Below, piece by piece: positions 8,111 through 16,432 of a DNA stretch of 35,664 nt; within the stretch, counting starts at the first letter, position 1, and every line of letters starts with the position of its first letter. The DNA comes from Candidatus Helarchaeota archaeon. Its GTDB lineage: Archaea; Asgardarchaeota; Lokiarchaeia; Helarchaeales; HEL-GB-A. The DNA is taken from the NCBI GenBank assembly GCA_013375405.1, contig JABXJU010000016.1:1-35664 (forward strand), written 5' to 3'. The notes under the pieces are model-generated. The model ran no database searches. It saw only the letters and a list, made by a program, of their open reading frames with translations, and was not told the DNA's origin. A program made the position numbers and the translations under genes.

Positions 8111-8782
8111 CTATAACTTTTGCATTAAATAAAATACGGAGCGATATGCGTTAGGCTTCTTTTTGACCAGATCTATCTCACTTTGATGCTTGTTCAATAT
8201 CTTAAGCGCATCGGGATCGTTAGTGTATTTCGGGCGAAGTTCTTTGATTCGAATTTCCAGAGGTTTATAATATTCTGACCACCAAGCGTCCTCGGGTAAC
8301 GTAAAATAATTGATAAGTTTATAACCCCAGCTAGGGATCTTCTTGAGTTTGTAAGACATATTGTTAATATCATCATGGACTACCAAGAATCCCTTAGGTT
8401 TAAGGAACCGATTCCATGCCTTAAGCCCTTTTTCAAAACCAATTACCCCGATTGCCCCCTCGGCCCAGATGATATCGAAGCTTTCATTTGGGAGATCTAT
8501 TTCAAATAAAGAGCAGTTTATAGTCTTTATTCGATTTGAAAGACCTTCTTTTTCAATCTTTCGATTCAGTTGATCGAGGAGTGATTGGTCGATATCGATG
8601 CCTACGATTTCACCATCGCATAACTTTGCGAATTCAAGGGTGGGAACACCCAATCCACAACCGATATCAAGGATGCGTGGTTTATCTACTGTAGGAAGCA
8701 TTCGAAAGGCTTTCCTTGTATATTTAATGAAGGTTTCTCGAAAATAGTCCAGATCTATCTCAGATAATAGGTCTTTGGCCAC
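8111..8782 (-). CDS. Class I SAM-dependent methyltransferase
   Basis: 223 residues with a Rossmann-type methyltransferase core. Motif I is ILDIGCGLG (residues 37-45), which binds AdoMet. Motif II is GIDID at 61-65, whose acidic residue usually contacts the ribose. A motif IV-like segment FDIIWAEGAIGV follows near 105-116, then the strand GFLVVHDDI. The C-terminal about 75 residues (WWSEYY, ELRPKY) lie outside the core and may shape the substrate site. Substrate unknown; a small-molecule methyltransferase is the likelier kind. The start is GTG at 8782-8780, with an AAGGA about a dozen bases upstream. Its 3' end is duplicated at 3096-3273. Confidence 0.88.
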   Translation of the reverse strand: MAKDLLSEIDLDYFRETFIKYTRKAFRMLPTVDKPRILDIGCGLGVPTLEFAKLCDGEIVGIDIDQSLLDQLNRKIEKEGLSNRIKTINCSLFEIDLPNESFDIIWAEGAIGVIGFEKGLKAWNRFLKPKGFLVVHDDINNMSYKLKKIPSWGYKLINYFTLPEDAWWSEYYKPLEIRIKELRPKYTNDPDALKILNKHQSEIDLVKKKPNAYRSVFYLMQKL

Positions 8783-9081
8783 TAATTTCCAATCCTTACG
8801 TTTTTAATAAAAAAAATATTTTATTTGGGAAATGTTGCGAGGTATAAGTCAAAGATATGAATAGGGGTGAAATCGCTTCCCAACTGAAAGTTTCTCCGTA
8901 TTCTCTTTTATAATGATTTCATTGTTTTTAATTATCATAATTTTTCGTAACATCTCAAAAAACATCCTCTTTTGAAAAATTCTTTTTAAAATTGTTTATC
9001 ATATATAGTTTAAATTCTTTATTATTGAAAACCCCAACTTTTTATAATTAATTAAGAAAGATTATTTAGAAATCTGTAGTT
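8783..9081. other. Intergenic region between divergent genes
   Basis: About 300 AT-rich bases separating the minus-strand methyltransferase from the plus-strand DHH gene. A TATA-like CATATATAG near 8999-9007 lies about 75 bases upstream of the TTG start and could serve the DHH gene. I see no RNA gene or strong repeat. Confidence 0.3.
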
Positions 9082-10671
9082 TTGGGATTAATCGTGGAGC
9101 AGATACCAGTTGGCTTTCTTGATAGAGCATATCAGCTAGCAGCTCGCTTACAGAAATGGAAAAGAGATCGTCCCATTCTTATCGTGGGGCATCGTGATGG
9201 AGATGGCATCTCTGCGGCATCCGTTTTATACCAGGGCTTGAAAGCATTAAACTTCAAAAAAATTACTACGAAAATCCTATTATCACCAGATATTGAGAAA
9301 ATGCAAGAGATTTTATCTGAAAATCTTTACGATTACGTGATAACAGGAGATATTGGCGCAGAGTTTGAGGAGATTTTCAAAGAAATGTTAGTGGATTTTA
9401 TAATAGCTGATCATCATCCAAATGAAAGTTCCGTTTATGGGAAGCATCAATTGAATTCGTGCGAGTTCCATATGAATGATGAAAGTGATTGTAGCGGCTC
9501 TACCACTACAGCAATGATATTAGTAAATGTATTTCCACAAGAATTTTGGACTACTGAGGTGGGAAAAGTCATTCTTTGCTATGCGATAGCGGGGGCTGTA
9601 AGCGATTTTCAAATGAGCAACGGCCCGACCTCTGTAAATAAATACATTGCAGATTTAGCGGTCAATGTGGGTGCTATTTCAATGCGAAAAGACATTTGCT
9701 TCTTTGGTAGGGGAATGTATCCTGTTTTTATTGCGCTTAATCGTTCAGGTATTCCGAGTCTTCAAGATATAAATATCTGTAGAGCACTTGTAAATGACTT
9801 ATTTGAGCTTAAAGAGGGTGAGCAATGGAGGCGGATTATTGACCTCACAGATGAAGAAAAGAAAAAACTAGTCGAAGTCCTTACCATTCACCTTTTATCA
9901 GATGCGAACTTAGATATTAATACCACTCATATTATTAATGGAGTAATCAATTATGTTTATGATTTGGAGGGGTTAGAAGGATGGGATTGTACTCTTTTAT
10001 CTGATGGGCGAAGAACTTATGATCCTAGAGAAATTCTGCATCGCATCAATTATGTAAGCCGCAGAGGCAAAGCTGATTTAGCACTTGAACTTTTAAATAA
10101 TAAATTTGTTGATGAAAATCTTTGGGACGCCATTGAAAGCTATCATCGAATCGGGGACCGGGAGGTTGCCCAAGCACTCGAACTATATAAATCTGGTAAA
10201 GTTCCTATGGAATCGTGGGACGAACGAATTGTTATGGTCGACTTTTCAAACATTATCTATTACGATGAAGTAGGCGTCGTTGCTGGCGTCCTTATGAAAA
10301 AATTCCAACAAATCGAGATTATGCTAAGTTATTGTGAAATTGAAGAAGAGAACATAGTAAAGTTAAGTATCAGAGCCAATGATGCTGTCTGGAATTTCAT
10401 TGAAAAAGACACACAGACTCTTGCGGATGCTAAACAAGTCTATCACGCTATTCGAAAGAAATACCCCTCTAAAGTCATGCAATATGGCGGACATCGTTGG
10501 GCATGCAGCGGATATTTGAAAAGAGATATAGTTCTAGAATTTTTTAGAGAAATGCTGAAGTATTATAAGCAATTAAGAGACCCCTCTAAACCAGAACCTG
10601 TTAAGAAAGAACCTGTTAAATCAAAAATTAATATTAAGACGGGACAATGGAAACTAGATCAATATCTCTAA
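9082..10671 (+). CDS. DHH-family phosphoesterase (archaeal RecJ/GAN-like)
   Basis: 529 residues. The N-terminal DHH domain shows HRDGDG at 37-42 (metal-binding Asp), TGDIGAEF with Asp90, the signature DHH at 110-112 within IIADHHP, and CSGSTTTAM near 138-145. The C-terminal DHHA1-type substrate-binding domain is marked by GGHRWACSG near residues 469-477. Archaeal proteins of this kind are single-strand nucleases that process DNA or RNA ends, or act with GINS in the replisome (GAN, the Cdc45 relative). All metal-binding residues I can locate are kept, so an active enzyme is expected. The last 25 residues are Lys/Pro-rich and end in GQWKLDQYL, possibly a partner-binding tail. The TTG start at 9082 is uncertain; GTG at 9094 would remove only four residues. 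It converges with the hotdog gene, four bases away. Confidence 0.87.
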   Translation: MGLIVEQIPVGFLDRAYQLAARLQKWKRDRPILIVGHRDGDGISAASVLYQGLKALNFKKITTKILLSPDIEKMQEILSENLYDYVITGDIGAEFEEIFKEMLVDFIIADHHPNESSVYGKHQLNSCEFHMNDESDCSGSTTTAMILVNVFPQEFWTTEVGKVILCYAIAGAVSDFQMSNGPTSVNKYIADLAVNVGAISMRKDICFFGRGMYPVFIALNRSGIPSLQDINICRALVNDLFELKEGEQWRRIIDLTDEEKKKLVEVLTIHLLSDANLDINTTHIINGVINYVYDLEGLEGWDCTLLSDGRRTYDPREILHRINYVSRRGKADLALELLNNKFVDENLWDAIESYHRIGDREVAQALELYKSGKVPMESWDERIVMVDFSNIIYYDEVGVVAGVLMKKFQQIEIMLSYCEIEEENIVKLSIRANDAVWNFIEKDTQTLADAKQVYHAIRKKYPSKVMQYGGHRWACSGYLKRDIVLEFFREMLKYYKQLRDPSKPEPVKKEPVKSKINIKTGQWKLDQYL

Positions 10672-10675
10672 AAAT

Positions 10676-11092
10676 TCAAGAATTAAGAACCAAAGTCACT
10701 GAGCCACTGGTCACCAATTCTTTATCCTGATTTTCAACCCGCACATGACAATCTATATAGTGGATGCTATCTTTCACATATTTTTTGCGAATTTTTGTTC
10801 GATGGGTAAGAGTATCCTCAATATAAACTGGCTCATGAAAACGGATTTGTAGGTTTTTTATAGATGTAGGATTTTTCACCCAAGTAAGTAAGGAGCGTAG
10901 AAAGAAGGAATAGGTAAAGACACCGGCAACGACAATTGATTTAAATCCCAATGATTGGGCATATTTCTCATTAAAATGGAGAGGATTAATTTCATATACT
11001 AATTTACAATATTGTTTGTATATTGTTCGATCCATTTTAATTGTAAATGACGGGATTTCTTCTCCGATTTTCACGTCATTATACGATCGCAT
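10676..11092 (-). CDS. MaoC-like hotdog hydratase, catalytic-type subunit
   Basis: 138 residues of a single hotdog fold. The hydratase-2 signature region reads YEINPLHFNEKYAQSLGF, followed by VVAGVFTYS. In (R)-specific enoyl-CoA hydratases such as PhaJ and MaoC this segment is DxNPLH, where Asp and His form the catalytic dyad. Here the His is kept but the Asp is Glu, so activity may be altered. Its ATG directly follows the TAA of the upstream hotdog gene with no gap, implying co-translation and probably a heterodimer, as in mycobacterial HadAB/HadBC. The likely role is (de)hydration of acyl-CoA or acyl-carrier intermediates in lipid or hydroxyacyl metabolism; the precise substrate is unknown. 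Confidence 0.82.
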   Translation of the reverse strand: MRSYNDVKIGEEIPSFTIKMDRTIYKQYCKLVYEINPLHFNEKYAQSLGFKSIVVAGVFTYSFFLRSLLTWVKNPTSIKNLQIRFHEPVYIEDTLTHRTKIRKKYVKDSIHYIDCHVRVENQDKELVTSGSVTLVLNS

Positions 11093-11599
11093 TTAATTGT
11101 CATCCTCCTTCACTCGTAAGAAAAATTGATGGATATCGTTCGCCACTTCTTCTTCTTTCTCATTAAGCAAACTCATCCTAAAAGTTAGAACGAGATAGTT
11201 TCCGGTTTTCCCTTTCTTTTTTTGTAAGGTCTCTACTCGACTCCAGAGATTATACACTCCATAGGCTATAGATTTAAAGAAATTGATTTCTGATTTAGAA
11301 TGAATCACTCCTCTTATTTTCGGAAGACTTTGATGCCCTAAAATACTAACCATTACTTTTGTTGCCATGGGTGCCAATAATGTCAAAAAATATCCAGGCG
11401 ATATTGCTGCTTCTTTTCCATCATGAACATAATGGTCTTCTGAATCCTGTGTAATTTCATAAAATTTTATCAGATCTTTTTGTTTAACTCTTATTTTCAT
11501 GGGACTTATTGCTTGGAGAACTTCATCTATCTCCTTCAGAAGAATAATTATATTGTCCATACATATACACCATATAAATTGAAGATCTATTATTAACAC
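11093..11599 (-). CDS. MaoC-like hotdog protein, partner subunit
   Basis: 168 residues as the longest frame from GTG at 11599. The ATG at 11560 (residue 14) is the more natural start, giving 155 residues and removing a hydrophobic leader that looks unlike the fold. The body resembles the N-terminal hotdog of two-domain MaoC proteins and HadA/HadC subunits: an acidic/His segment TQDSEDHYVHD, then ISPGYFLTLLAPMA at the central helix, and a late strand reading VLTFRMSLLNEKEEEV. In that family this subunit lacks a full catalytic dyad and shapes the acyl pocket. It sits immediately upstream of the catalytic-type hotdog gene. The pairing is the best evidence for function. Confidence 0.7.
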   Translation of the reverse strand: MLIIDLQFIWCICMDNIIILLKEIDEVLQAISPMKIRVKQKDLIKFYEITQDSEDHYVHDGKEAAISPGYFLTLLAPMATKVMVSILGHQSLPKIRGVIHSKSEINFFKSIAYGVYNLWSRVETLQKKKGKTGNYLVLTFRMSLLNEKEEEVANDIHQFFLRVKEDDN

Positions 11600-11727
11600 T
11601 AATAAGAATTTTAACTCATTAGAATTAAAAAATGCATTCTTTAAAGCATGAATTTAACACCAATAAGTCAAACTAACATGCATAAAATAAACACATTTTG
11701 TGTTAAATTGAAATTTTTTAGAGCAAA

Positions 11728-11735
11728 TTTATATA
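11728..11735 (+). promoter_or_regulatory. TATA-box-like element
   Basis: TTTATATA lies about 95 bases upstream of the SNAP-like gene start, in a 231-base gap between divergent genes. If it is used, transcription would start near 11760 and leave a leader of about 70 bases, which is long for archaea. Otherwise this gap holds only AT-rich sequence with weak direct repeats (ACACTAATAAG / ACACCAATAAG near 11597 and 11658). Confidence 0.3.
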
Positions 11736-11830
11736 CCATGATAATCTTTTTTACACAAGGAACTTTTCCTTAGAAAACGAGAAAGATCTCGGAAATGTGG
11801 CATAAGTACATGATACGACATTACCCTTAA

Positions 11831-13534
11831 GTGAATAATACATGTGATTTGATGGATGAGATTTCGCGTGGAATCGATGATCAAATAAAATCGGCTGAAT
11901 TATTGATTAGCTCAAATTCTTTCCAAAAAGCCATAGATTGTCTGTTGGATATTATTAATTTTTTTGATGTAGAGGGGAATTTTGAAAAGAGAGATGAATA
12001 CCTTTTAAAAATTAATAAATGCCATCGATTTTTAGCGAACCAATCCCAAAAACACCAAGATTATTTCGAAGCTGCAGAAACTTATTGTTCAGCTGGTTTT
12101 CTTCAAAAAGAGCATGATAATAATGAACTAGCTCATCAATTATTTAACGCAGCAATTGAGTGTTACATTTGTGCGGGGAAAAAGGCAATAAAAGAGAAGA
12201 ATTACATCGAAGCTAGTCGCCTCTATTGTAGCGCTGCAAAATATACGAAAACTGAGATTCAAAATAAGACTAAAGCACGTGAATATTACCAAAAAGCAAT
12301 CGAGATTTTACAAAAAGAAATAAGAATTCATGAAAATAATGATGATCCCACAAACCTATGCAGAACTCAACTAGAATTAGGAAAGATCTACGAATATTTG
12401 GACGATTATCAAGAAGCTTTAAATCAATATCAAAAAGTCGTTGAATGTTCTACCCAGAAAGGATTTCAATATTTTATTGCAGAATGTTTTCAACATATGG
12501 CATCTTGTCATGAATATTTAGGTAATAACCTTGCAATGATTGATTGTTTAAATAAAGCGGTTAGTTATAGACTAGCTGCAGCAGAAAAGTTTTCAAAGAA
12601 TGATTTACCACTTGAAGCCGTTCAAAATTTTATTGCTGCGGCAAATTGTGTCACAAGACTCAATGATTCTGATGAATTGTTAAAGGAAATTCTACAAAAT
12701 GAAGTAGATTGTTTCTTAACAGTGGCCAAGTCAAATATTGAAAAAGGTAAAATATTGCAAGCAGCATATTACGAACGAAATGCAGCTTATTGTTTAAATC
12801 AATTAGGGCAAGCGGAAACCTCAATTGATTTGCTCTTAGCAGCCGCTGAAAAATTATTATCTATAAATGAATATTATGGTGCTGCAAATAACTTTCAAGA
12901 TGCAAGTTTATATCAAGAACGGGTTGGAAATCTTTTAAAAGCTGCAAATTATGCAGTGGACGCCGCAGACCTGGCAAAGCAAAGTGATGATTTAGAATTA
13001 GCGGTCCAAAACTATTTAAGAGCTGCTCAAATCTACCAAACAATCGGGTATTATGAAAAAACCAGTTATTGTAATTCACAATTAGCTGAATATTTTGTAA
13101 AATTGGCTGAGCCTAGCTTAAAATCTAATAAATTTCACATTGCCGCATTTTTGTATTATAGAGCAGCTACATTTTATTCGAAAGTTAGTGATCAGGGAAA
13201 GGCGTCATCTTGTTACGAAAGGGCTATTAAATACTATGAAAAGGCAATTAATATTGCAATGAAGGATGACGAGAGGCTCTTAGCATCATACTCAGCATGC
13301 TGCGCGACGCTTGTCTGCCTAATCATGCAGCAGCCCGCGAGGGCCGAAATAATTTTACATGATATACGTGACAATTCACCAAATAACTACTATCAACTCT
13401 CAGACTCCATAATCAGGGCATTCAAAACAAAAAACTCTCATGAGTATAGTGAAATCCATCAGAAATTCTATAAAATTATCCAAAATTCTCCAGAAATCAA
13501 AAATTTGCTTGATTTGACAGAGAACCACTTGTAA
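11831..13534 (+). CDS. Alpha-SNAP-like helical-repeat (TPR) protein
   Basis: 567 residues of TPR-like helical hairpins throughout. Units such as AAETYCSAG, AIECYICAGKKA, ASRLYCSAAKYT, YQEALNQYQKVVEC and AAFLYYRAATFY recur about every 40 residues. The Ala/Tyr/Cys-rich spacing (AAxxY, then A-x-x-CY-x-xA) is typical of the SNAP family, which bridges SNARE bundles to the NSF ATPase in eukaryotes. The C-terminal about 85 residues (from SACCATLVCLI) also follow the SNAP tail pattern: a Cys-containing helix, an A-x-x-IL helix, a short NSPNNYYQLSDS turn, then two helices ending EYSEIHQKFYKI. Eukaryotic alpha-SNAP is about 295 residues, so this is nearly twice as long, with an extra N-terminal array. 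No membrane helix. The GTG start at 11831 is uncertain; ATG at 11852 is an alternative. A generic TPR scaffold is the fallback reading. Confidence 0.78.
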   Translation: MNNTCDLMDEISRGIDDQIKSAELLISSNSFQKAIDCLLDIINFFDVEGNFEKRDEYLLKINKCHRFLANQSQKHQDYFEAAETYCSAGFLQKEHDNNELAHQLFNAAIECYICAGKKAIKEKNYIEASRLYCSAAKYTKTEIQNKTKAREYYQKAIEILQKEIRIHENNDDPTNLCRTQLELGKIYEYLDDYQEALNQYQKVVECSTQKGFQYFIAECFQHMASCHEYLGNNLAMIDCLNKAVSYRLAAAEKFSKNDLPLEAVQNFIAAANCVTRLNDSDELLKEILQNEVDCFLTVAKSNIEKGKILQAAYYERNAAYCLNQLGQAETSIDLLLAAAEKLLSINEYYGAANNFQDASLYQERVGNLLKAANYAVDAADLAKQSDDLELAVQNYLRAAQIYQTIGYYEKTSYCNSQLAEYFVKLAEPSLKSNKFHIAAFLYYRAATFYSKVSDQGKASSCYERAIKYYEKAINIAMKDDERLLASYSACCATLVCLIMQQPARAEIILHDIRDNSPNNYYQLSDSIIRAFKTKNSHEYSEIHQKFYKIIQNSPEIKNLLDLTENHL

Positions 13535-13851
13535 GATCCCCCCAAATTCGCCAAAACAAGACCCAACCTTCGGTTCCTTAGTTTAGATTAAAATATGCTA
13601 AATAATTTTAGTTTAGATAATAAATCCTGGTCCTATTTTTATTTCTATAAATTATAAAAATACCCAGATATTCTCAAAGACTTTATAAGGGATGATTAAC
13701 TAAGAAAATGATGAATTTATTTTCATCGAAATTCACGGTAGGCTAAAGGGTCAAGCTAAATATCAAAAAGTAATATTTGCGATATTTTTGTTGCTACGGA
13801 TAGCTTTTTAGAAAAACAGTATAATTACTAAAAATTTGAAGATGTTAAATC
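13535..13851. other. Intergenic region between the SNAP-like gene and TFB
   Basis: About 317 bases. It contains an 11-base direct repeat TTAGTTTAGAT at 13578-13588 and 13608-13618 (period 30) and an AT-only inverted repeat TATTTTTAT/ATAAAAATA (13634-13642, 13654-13662). The latter could end the upstream transcript or be part of the TFB promoter. No coding frame or RNA gene was recognised. Confidence 0.4.
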
Positions 13852-14787
13852 GTGAGTGAGAAAGAAAAAAACGGAATGCCGGCAAAGGAAAAAGATCCTG
13901 ACAAAGGATATTGGGATTGCTGTAGTAACCCAGATGTGAGGCCGTACCGTGGAATTTATGTTTGCCGGACCTGTGGAGTCGTTCATGGCCCAGTAATTAT
14001 TGATGCTCCTCGACGGGCTTTCACTAAGCAAGAAATTGACGACCGTCGGCGATCGGAACCGGTTTTTACTGATTTTGGTCCACGAACAGTCGTTCCGAAA
14101 TCAGGCGTTGATACGAGCGGCTCGGCGCTTTCACCAAAGCAAAAACAAAAATATTGGCGGCTTTCAAAAATCCAGCGCTCCGTAACAACCACTTTTGAAC
14201 GGAATCTATCAATTGCCCAACCCAAATTACTTAATCAAGCCAGTACTCTCGGACTTCCTCGTACTGTGACTGAAGAGGCTTTACGTATTTACAAAAAAGC
14301 AGTTCGTGCTAAACTTACTATGGGTCGCTCCATTGATTCATTAGTCGCTGCTTCTCTTTATGCCGCAATTAAGATTCATGGGTTACCTCGCACACTAAAT
14401 GAACTCTCGAAAATCACTCAAATTCCTGTAAAAACTATTGCAAAATCCTATCGCTTATTAGCTCAACACATCGAAGAATCTGTTCCTAAAGAACTTACTG
14501 ATCTCAAAACGCAATACATTGTACGCTTCGGAGAGGATCTGAAACTCTCTCCGCAGGTTCAAAAGCGCGCAATCGAGTTGTTAAACCAAGCAGAAAAAAG
14601 CGGGATGGTCCTAGTAGGTAAAAATCCTAAAGGATTAGCCTCTGCTGCTCTATATCTTGCTGCAAAAGAACTAGGGGAGCCTCGAAGCCAATTGGAAATA
14701 TCTAAGACTTCTGCAATCTCAGAAGTAACTCTACGCAACCGGGCAAAACAGATTAGAAAGACGGTTCAGGTAGAAACCGAAAGTTAA
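13852..14787 (+). CDS. tfb: Transcription initiation factor B (TFIIB homologue)
   Basis: 311 residues with the archaeal TFB plan: N-terminal zinc ribbon (about 20-45), B-reader/linker (RRAFTKQEIDDRR), and two cyclin folds (about 105-200 and 205-300). The cyclin repeats carry the hallmark GRSIDSLVAASLYAA (158-172) and its counterpart GLASAALYLAAKELG. TFB bridges TBP at the promoter to RNA polymerase and recruits it, making it essential in archaea. The zinc ribbon is odd: the usual first knuckle CxxC is replaced by adjacent cysteines in WDCCSNPD (C23, C24), while the second knuckle CRTCG (C38, C41) is normal. It could be one of several TFB paralogues. GTG start; no Shine-Dalgarno site is evident. 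It converges with the radical-SAM gene, four bases away. Confidence 0.95.
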   Translation: MSEKEKNGMPAKEKDPDKGYWDCCSNPDVRPYRGIYVCRTCGVVHGPVIIDAPRRAFTKQEIDDRRRSEPVFTDFGPRTVVPKSGVDTSGSALSPKQKQKYWRLSKIQRSVTTTFERNLSIAQPKLLNQASTLGLPRTVTEEALRIYKKAVRAKLTMGRSIDSLVAASLYAAIKIHGLPRTLNELSKITQIPVKTIAKSYRLLAQHIEESVPKELTDLKTQYIVRFGEDLKLSPQVQKRAIELLNQAEKSGMVLVGKNPKGLASAALYLAAKELGEPRSQLEISKTSAISEVTLRNRAKQIRKTVQVETES

Positions 14788-14791
14788 AATA

Positions 14792-16432
14792 TCATCTCAA
14801 ACCGCTTTTAATTGCTTTCAAACTGGCGCTAATTCTTTCGATAGGCTTCCTCCCCGCAACTTTCTTTATTAAATCTCTCCTGATTTTTGCTAGATTTCCT
14901 CGCCCCCACTGATAATAAATAAGCAAAGCGCCATTCATGATTAAAGTTGTTAATAAATTAATCGCTAATCCTGTGGGTGATCTACTCTTTCCCAACCAAT
15001 CTTCCCTCCACAAATGAAGATTATATTCCCAGCACCGCTGAAAGAGTTCGACTTGTGTATCAGAACAAGCATCAAAATTAGCACGGCGCTCCTTACGCAG
15101 GATGCATTCCTGCAAATTTGCAAAGAGGTTCGGAACAAGGAAGGATCTGTAATTAAAAATCTCATCCACTAATTCAAGGGTTTGTATAACGTCTGACTCC
15201 TGCTCATCTGGCATTCCAATAATAACTGTGGCGAGAGGTGTCCAATTATTATCATTTAAAACTCCATAGGCATTCAATACAACTTCTGGCCATTCTTCAG
15301 GTTGATAAGGTAAACATTTACCTCGCATATACTTCGCTATTAGCCGTGTACTTCCTGTTTCAATCCCAGTCTCCGCTGTAATGATGGGGTCCCCTTTATA
15401 GTGATAGCGGCAGTAATCGTTCATGATGCTCGTTAATCCATTAATCATTTCTGGGTCTACAACTGCAGGTGCCAAGGAAATATGAGCAGGTTGCACAGAT
15501 TTTACACCAGGAACTGAAACAATACTCTTCACCAAATCATAAACTGCCAGAGCATTTGGATGGAATTTTGTTGTTTTATCATATTTATAAAGAAATAAAT
15601 CCTCCGTGGCTAAAGTTATCATATCATTTCCGTTTGCAATATTGACCTTAACTTCCTCTACTACTCTATCTATTGGCATATCCCGTCTTTTTCGCATTGT
15701 GGGCGTACAAAATTGACAATTTCTGCCACATCCCCTAGAAATCTCGACTGTGCCATGAACGGCTGCATTTTTAATTATGGGTATTTTATCAATTGGAGAA
15801 GATCGTTTTTGTTTTACCCTCCCTGGAAGTGGTTCGCCATTCACCGCCTTCTTAAAAATTTCCACCGCGAGTTCATCCCCCTCCCCTACAATGACCGTGT
15901 CAATCCCCAACATCTTTTGAGCCTTCGGTCCAATTTGCCACGATCCTGCTCCCCCCACAATCACCTTGGGCTTATATTTCTTCACGGCCTTCGTCCGAAA
16001 AATTTTTTGGAACGCATGTAGATTCTCAGGTTCATTTCCCCATCCCAAAAATGTCGAATAGGTAAACGACACATATGCCAGCCCCAAAGGATCCATCGCG
16101 GAGATCCCTAAAACCTTTGTCTCCGGACCAATTACCTTATTGAGGTCATCAGGAATAACTGTAATAATATCTTCCTGTGTAAATCCATTTTCGAAAAGGC
16201 TTGCTTCTATTTTTCGCAGTCCATATGGCGCAAATTTCGATCTTCCGTCCTTCACAGGAGGTGGGGGAAAAAGAAGCCTTCTTGAACTCCATAAGGGCAT
16301 CCTGTGCGGGAAACTGCCTGTAAACGCAATAAACGGGCTGTTCCTAAAATCGGAAATCTCAGTTTCTGACGCGGTCAGAACGATCTTGATTCCCTTTGTT
16401 TTTTTCATACATTCCTCATCCTTTTTGTTCAT
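14792..16432 (-). CDS. B12-binding-domain radical SAM enzyme
   Basis: 546 residues. The N-terminal 225 or so resemble a cobalamin-binding Rossmann domain (VLGISAMDPLGL, KPKVIVGGAGSW, TVIVGEGDE). The radical SAM core follows, with the 4Fe-4S motif C235-x3-C239-x2-C242 in SRGCGRNCQFC, and later EDLFLY, ETGIETGS and VIIGMPDE at the strand positions expected for this barrel. B12-dependent radical SAM enzymes methylate or rearrange unactivated carbons; archaeal examples act on lipids, cofactors and tRNA. The C-terminal about 100 residues contain a hydrophobic stretch (INLLTTLIMNGALLIYY) that may hold the enzyme at the membrane, which would suit a lipid substrate, but this is inference. The start overlaps the stop of the regulator gene by four bases (ATGA), indicating translational coupling. 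Confidence 0.88.
   Translation of the reverse strand: MNKKDEECMKKTKGIKIVLTASETEISDFRNSPFIAFTGSFPHRMPLWSSRRLLFPPPPVKDGRSKFAPYGLRKIEASLFENGFTQEDIITVIPDDLNKVIGPETKVLGISAMDPLGLAYVSFTYSTFLGWGNEPENLHAFQKIFRTKAVKKYKPKVIVGGAGSWQIGPKAQKMLGIDTVIVGEGDELAVEIFKKAVNGEPLPGRVKQKRSSPIDKIPIIKNAAVHGTVEISRGCGRNCQFCTPTMRKRRDMPIDRVVEEVKVNIANGNDMITLATEDLFLYKYDKTTKFHPNALAVYDLVKSIVSVPGVKSVQPAHISLAPAVVDPEMINGLTSIMNDYCRYHYKGDPIITAETGIETGSTRLIAKYMRGKCLPYQPEEWPEVVLNAYGVLNDNNWTPLATVIIGMPDEQESDVIQTLELVDEIFNYRSFLVPNLFANLQECILRKERRANFDACSDTQVELFQRCWEYNLHLWREDWLGKSRSPTGLAINLLTTLIMNGALLIYYQWGRGNLAKIRRDLIKKVAGRKPIERISASLKAIKSGLR

Noticed and set aside
13578..13618. Attachment site or iteron origin from the 11-bp direct repeat
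   Set aside because: Only two short AT-rich copies, with no integrase, replication gene or further iterons nearby.
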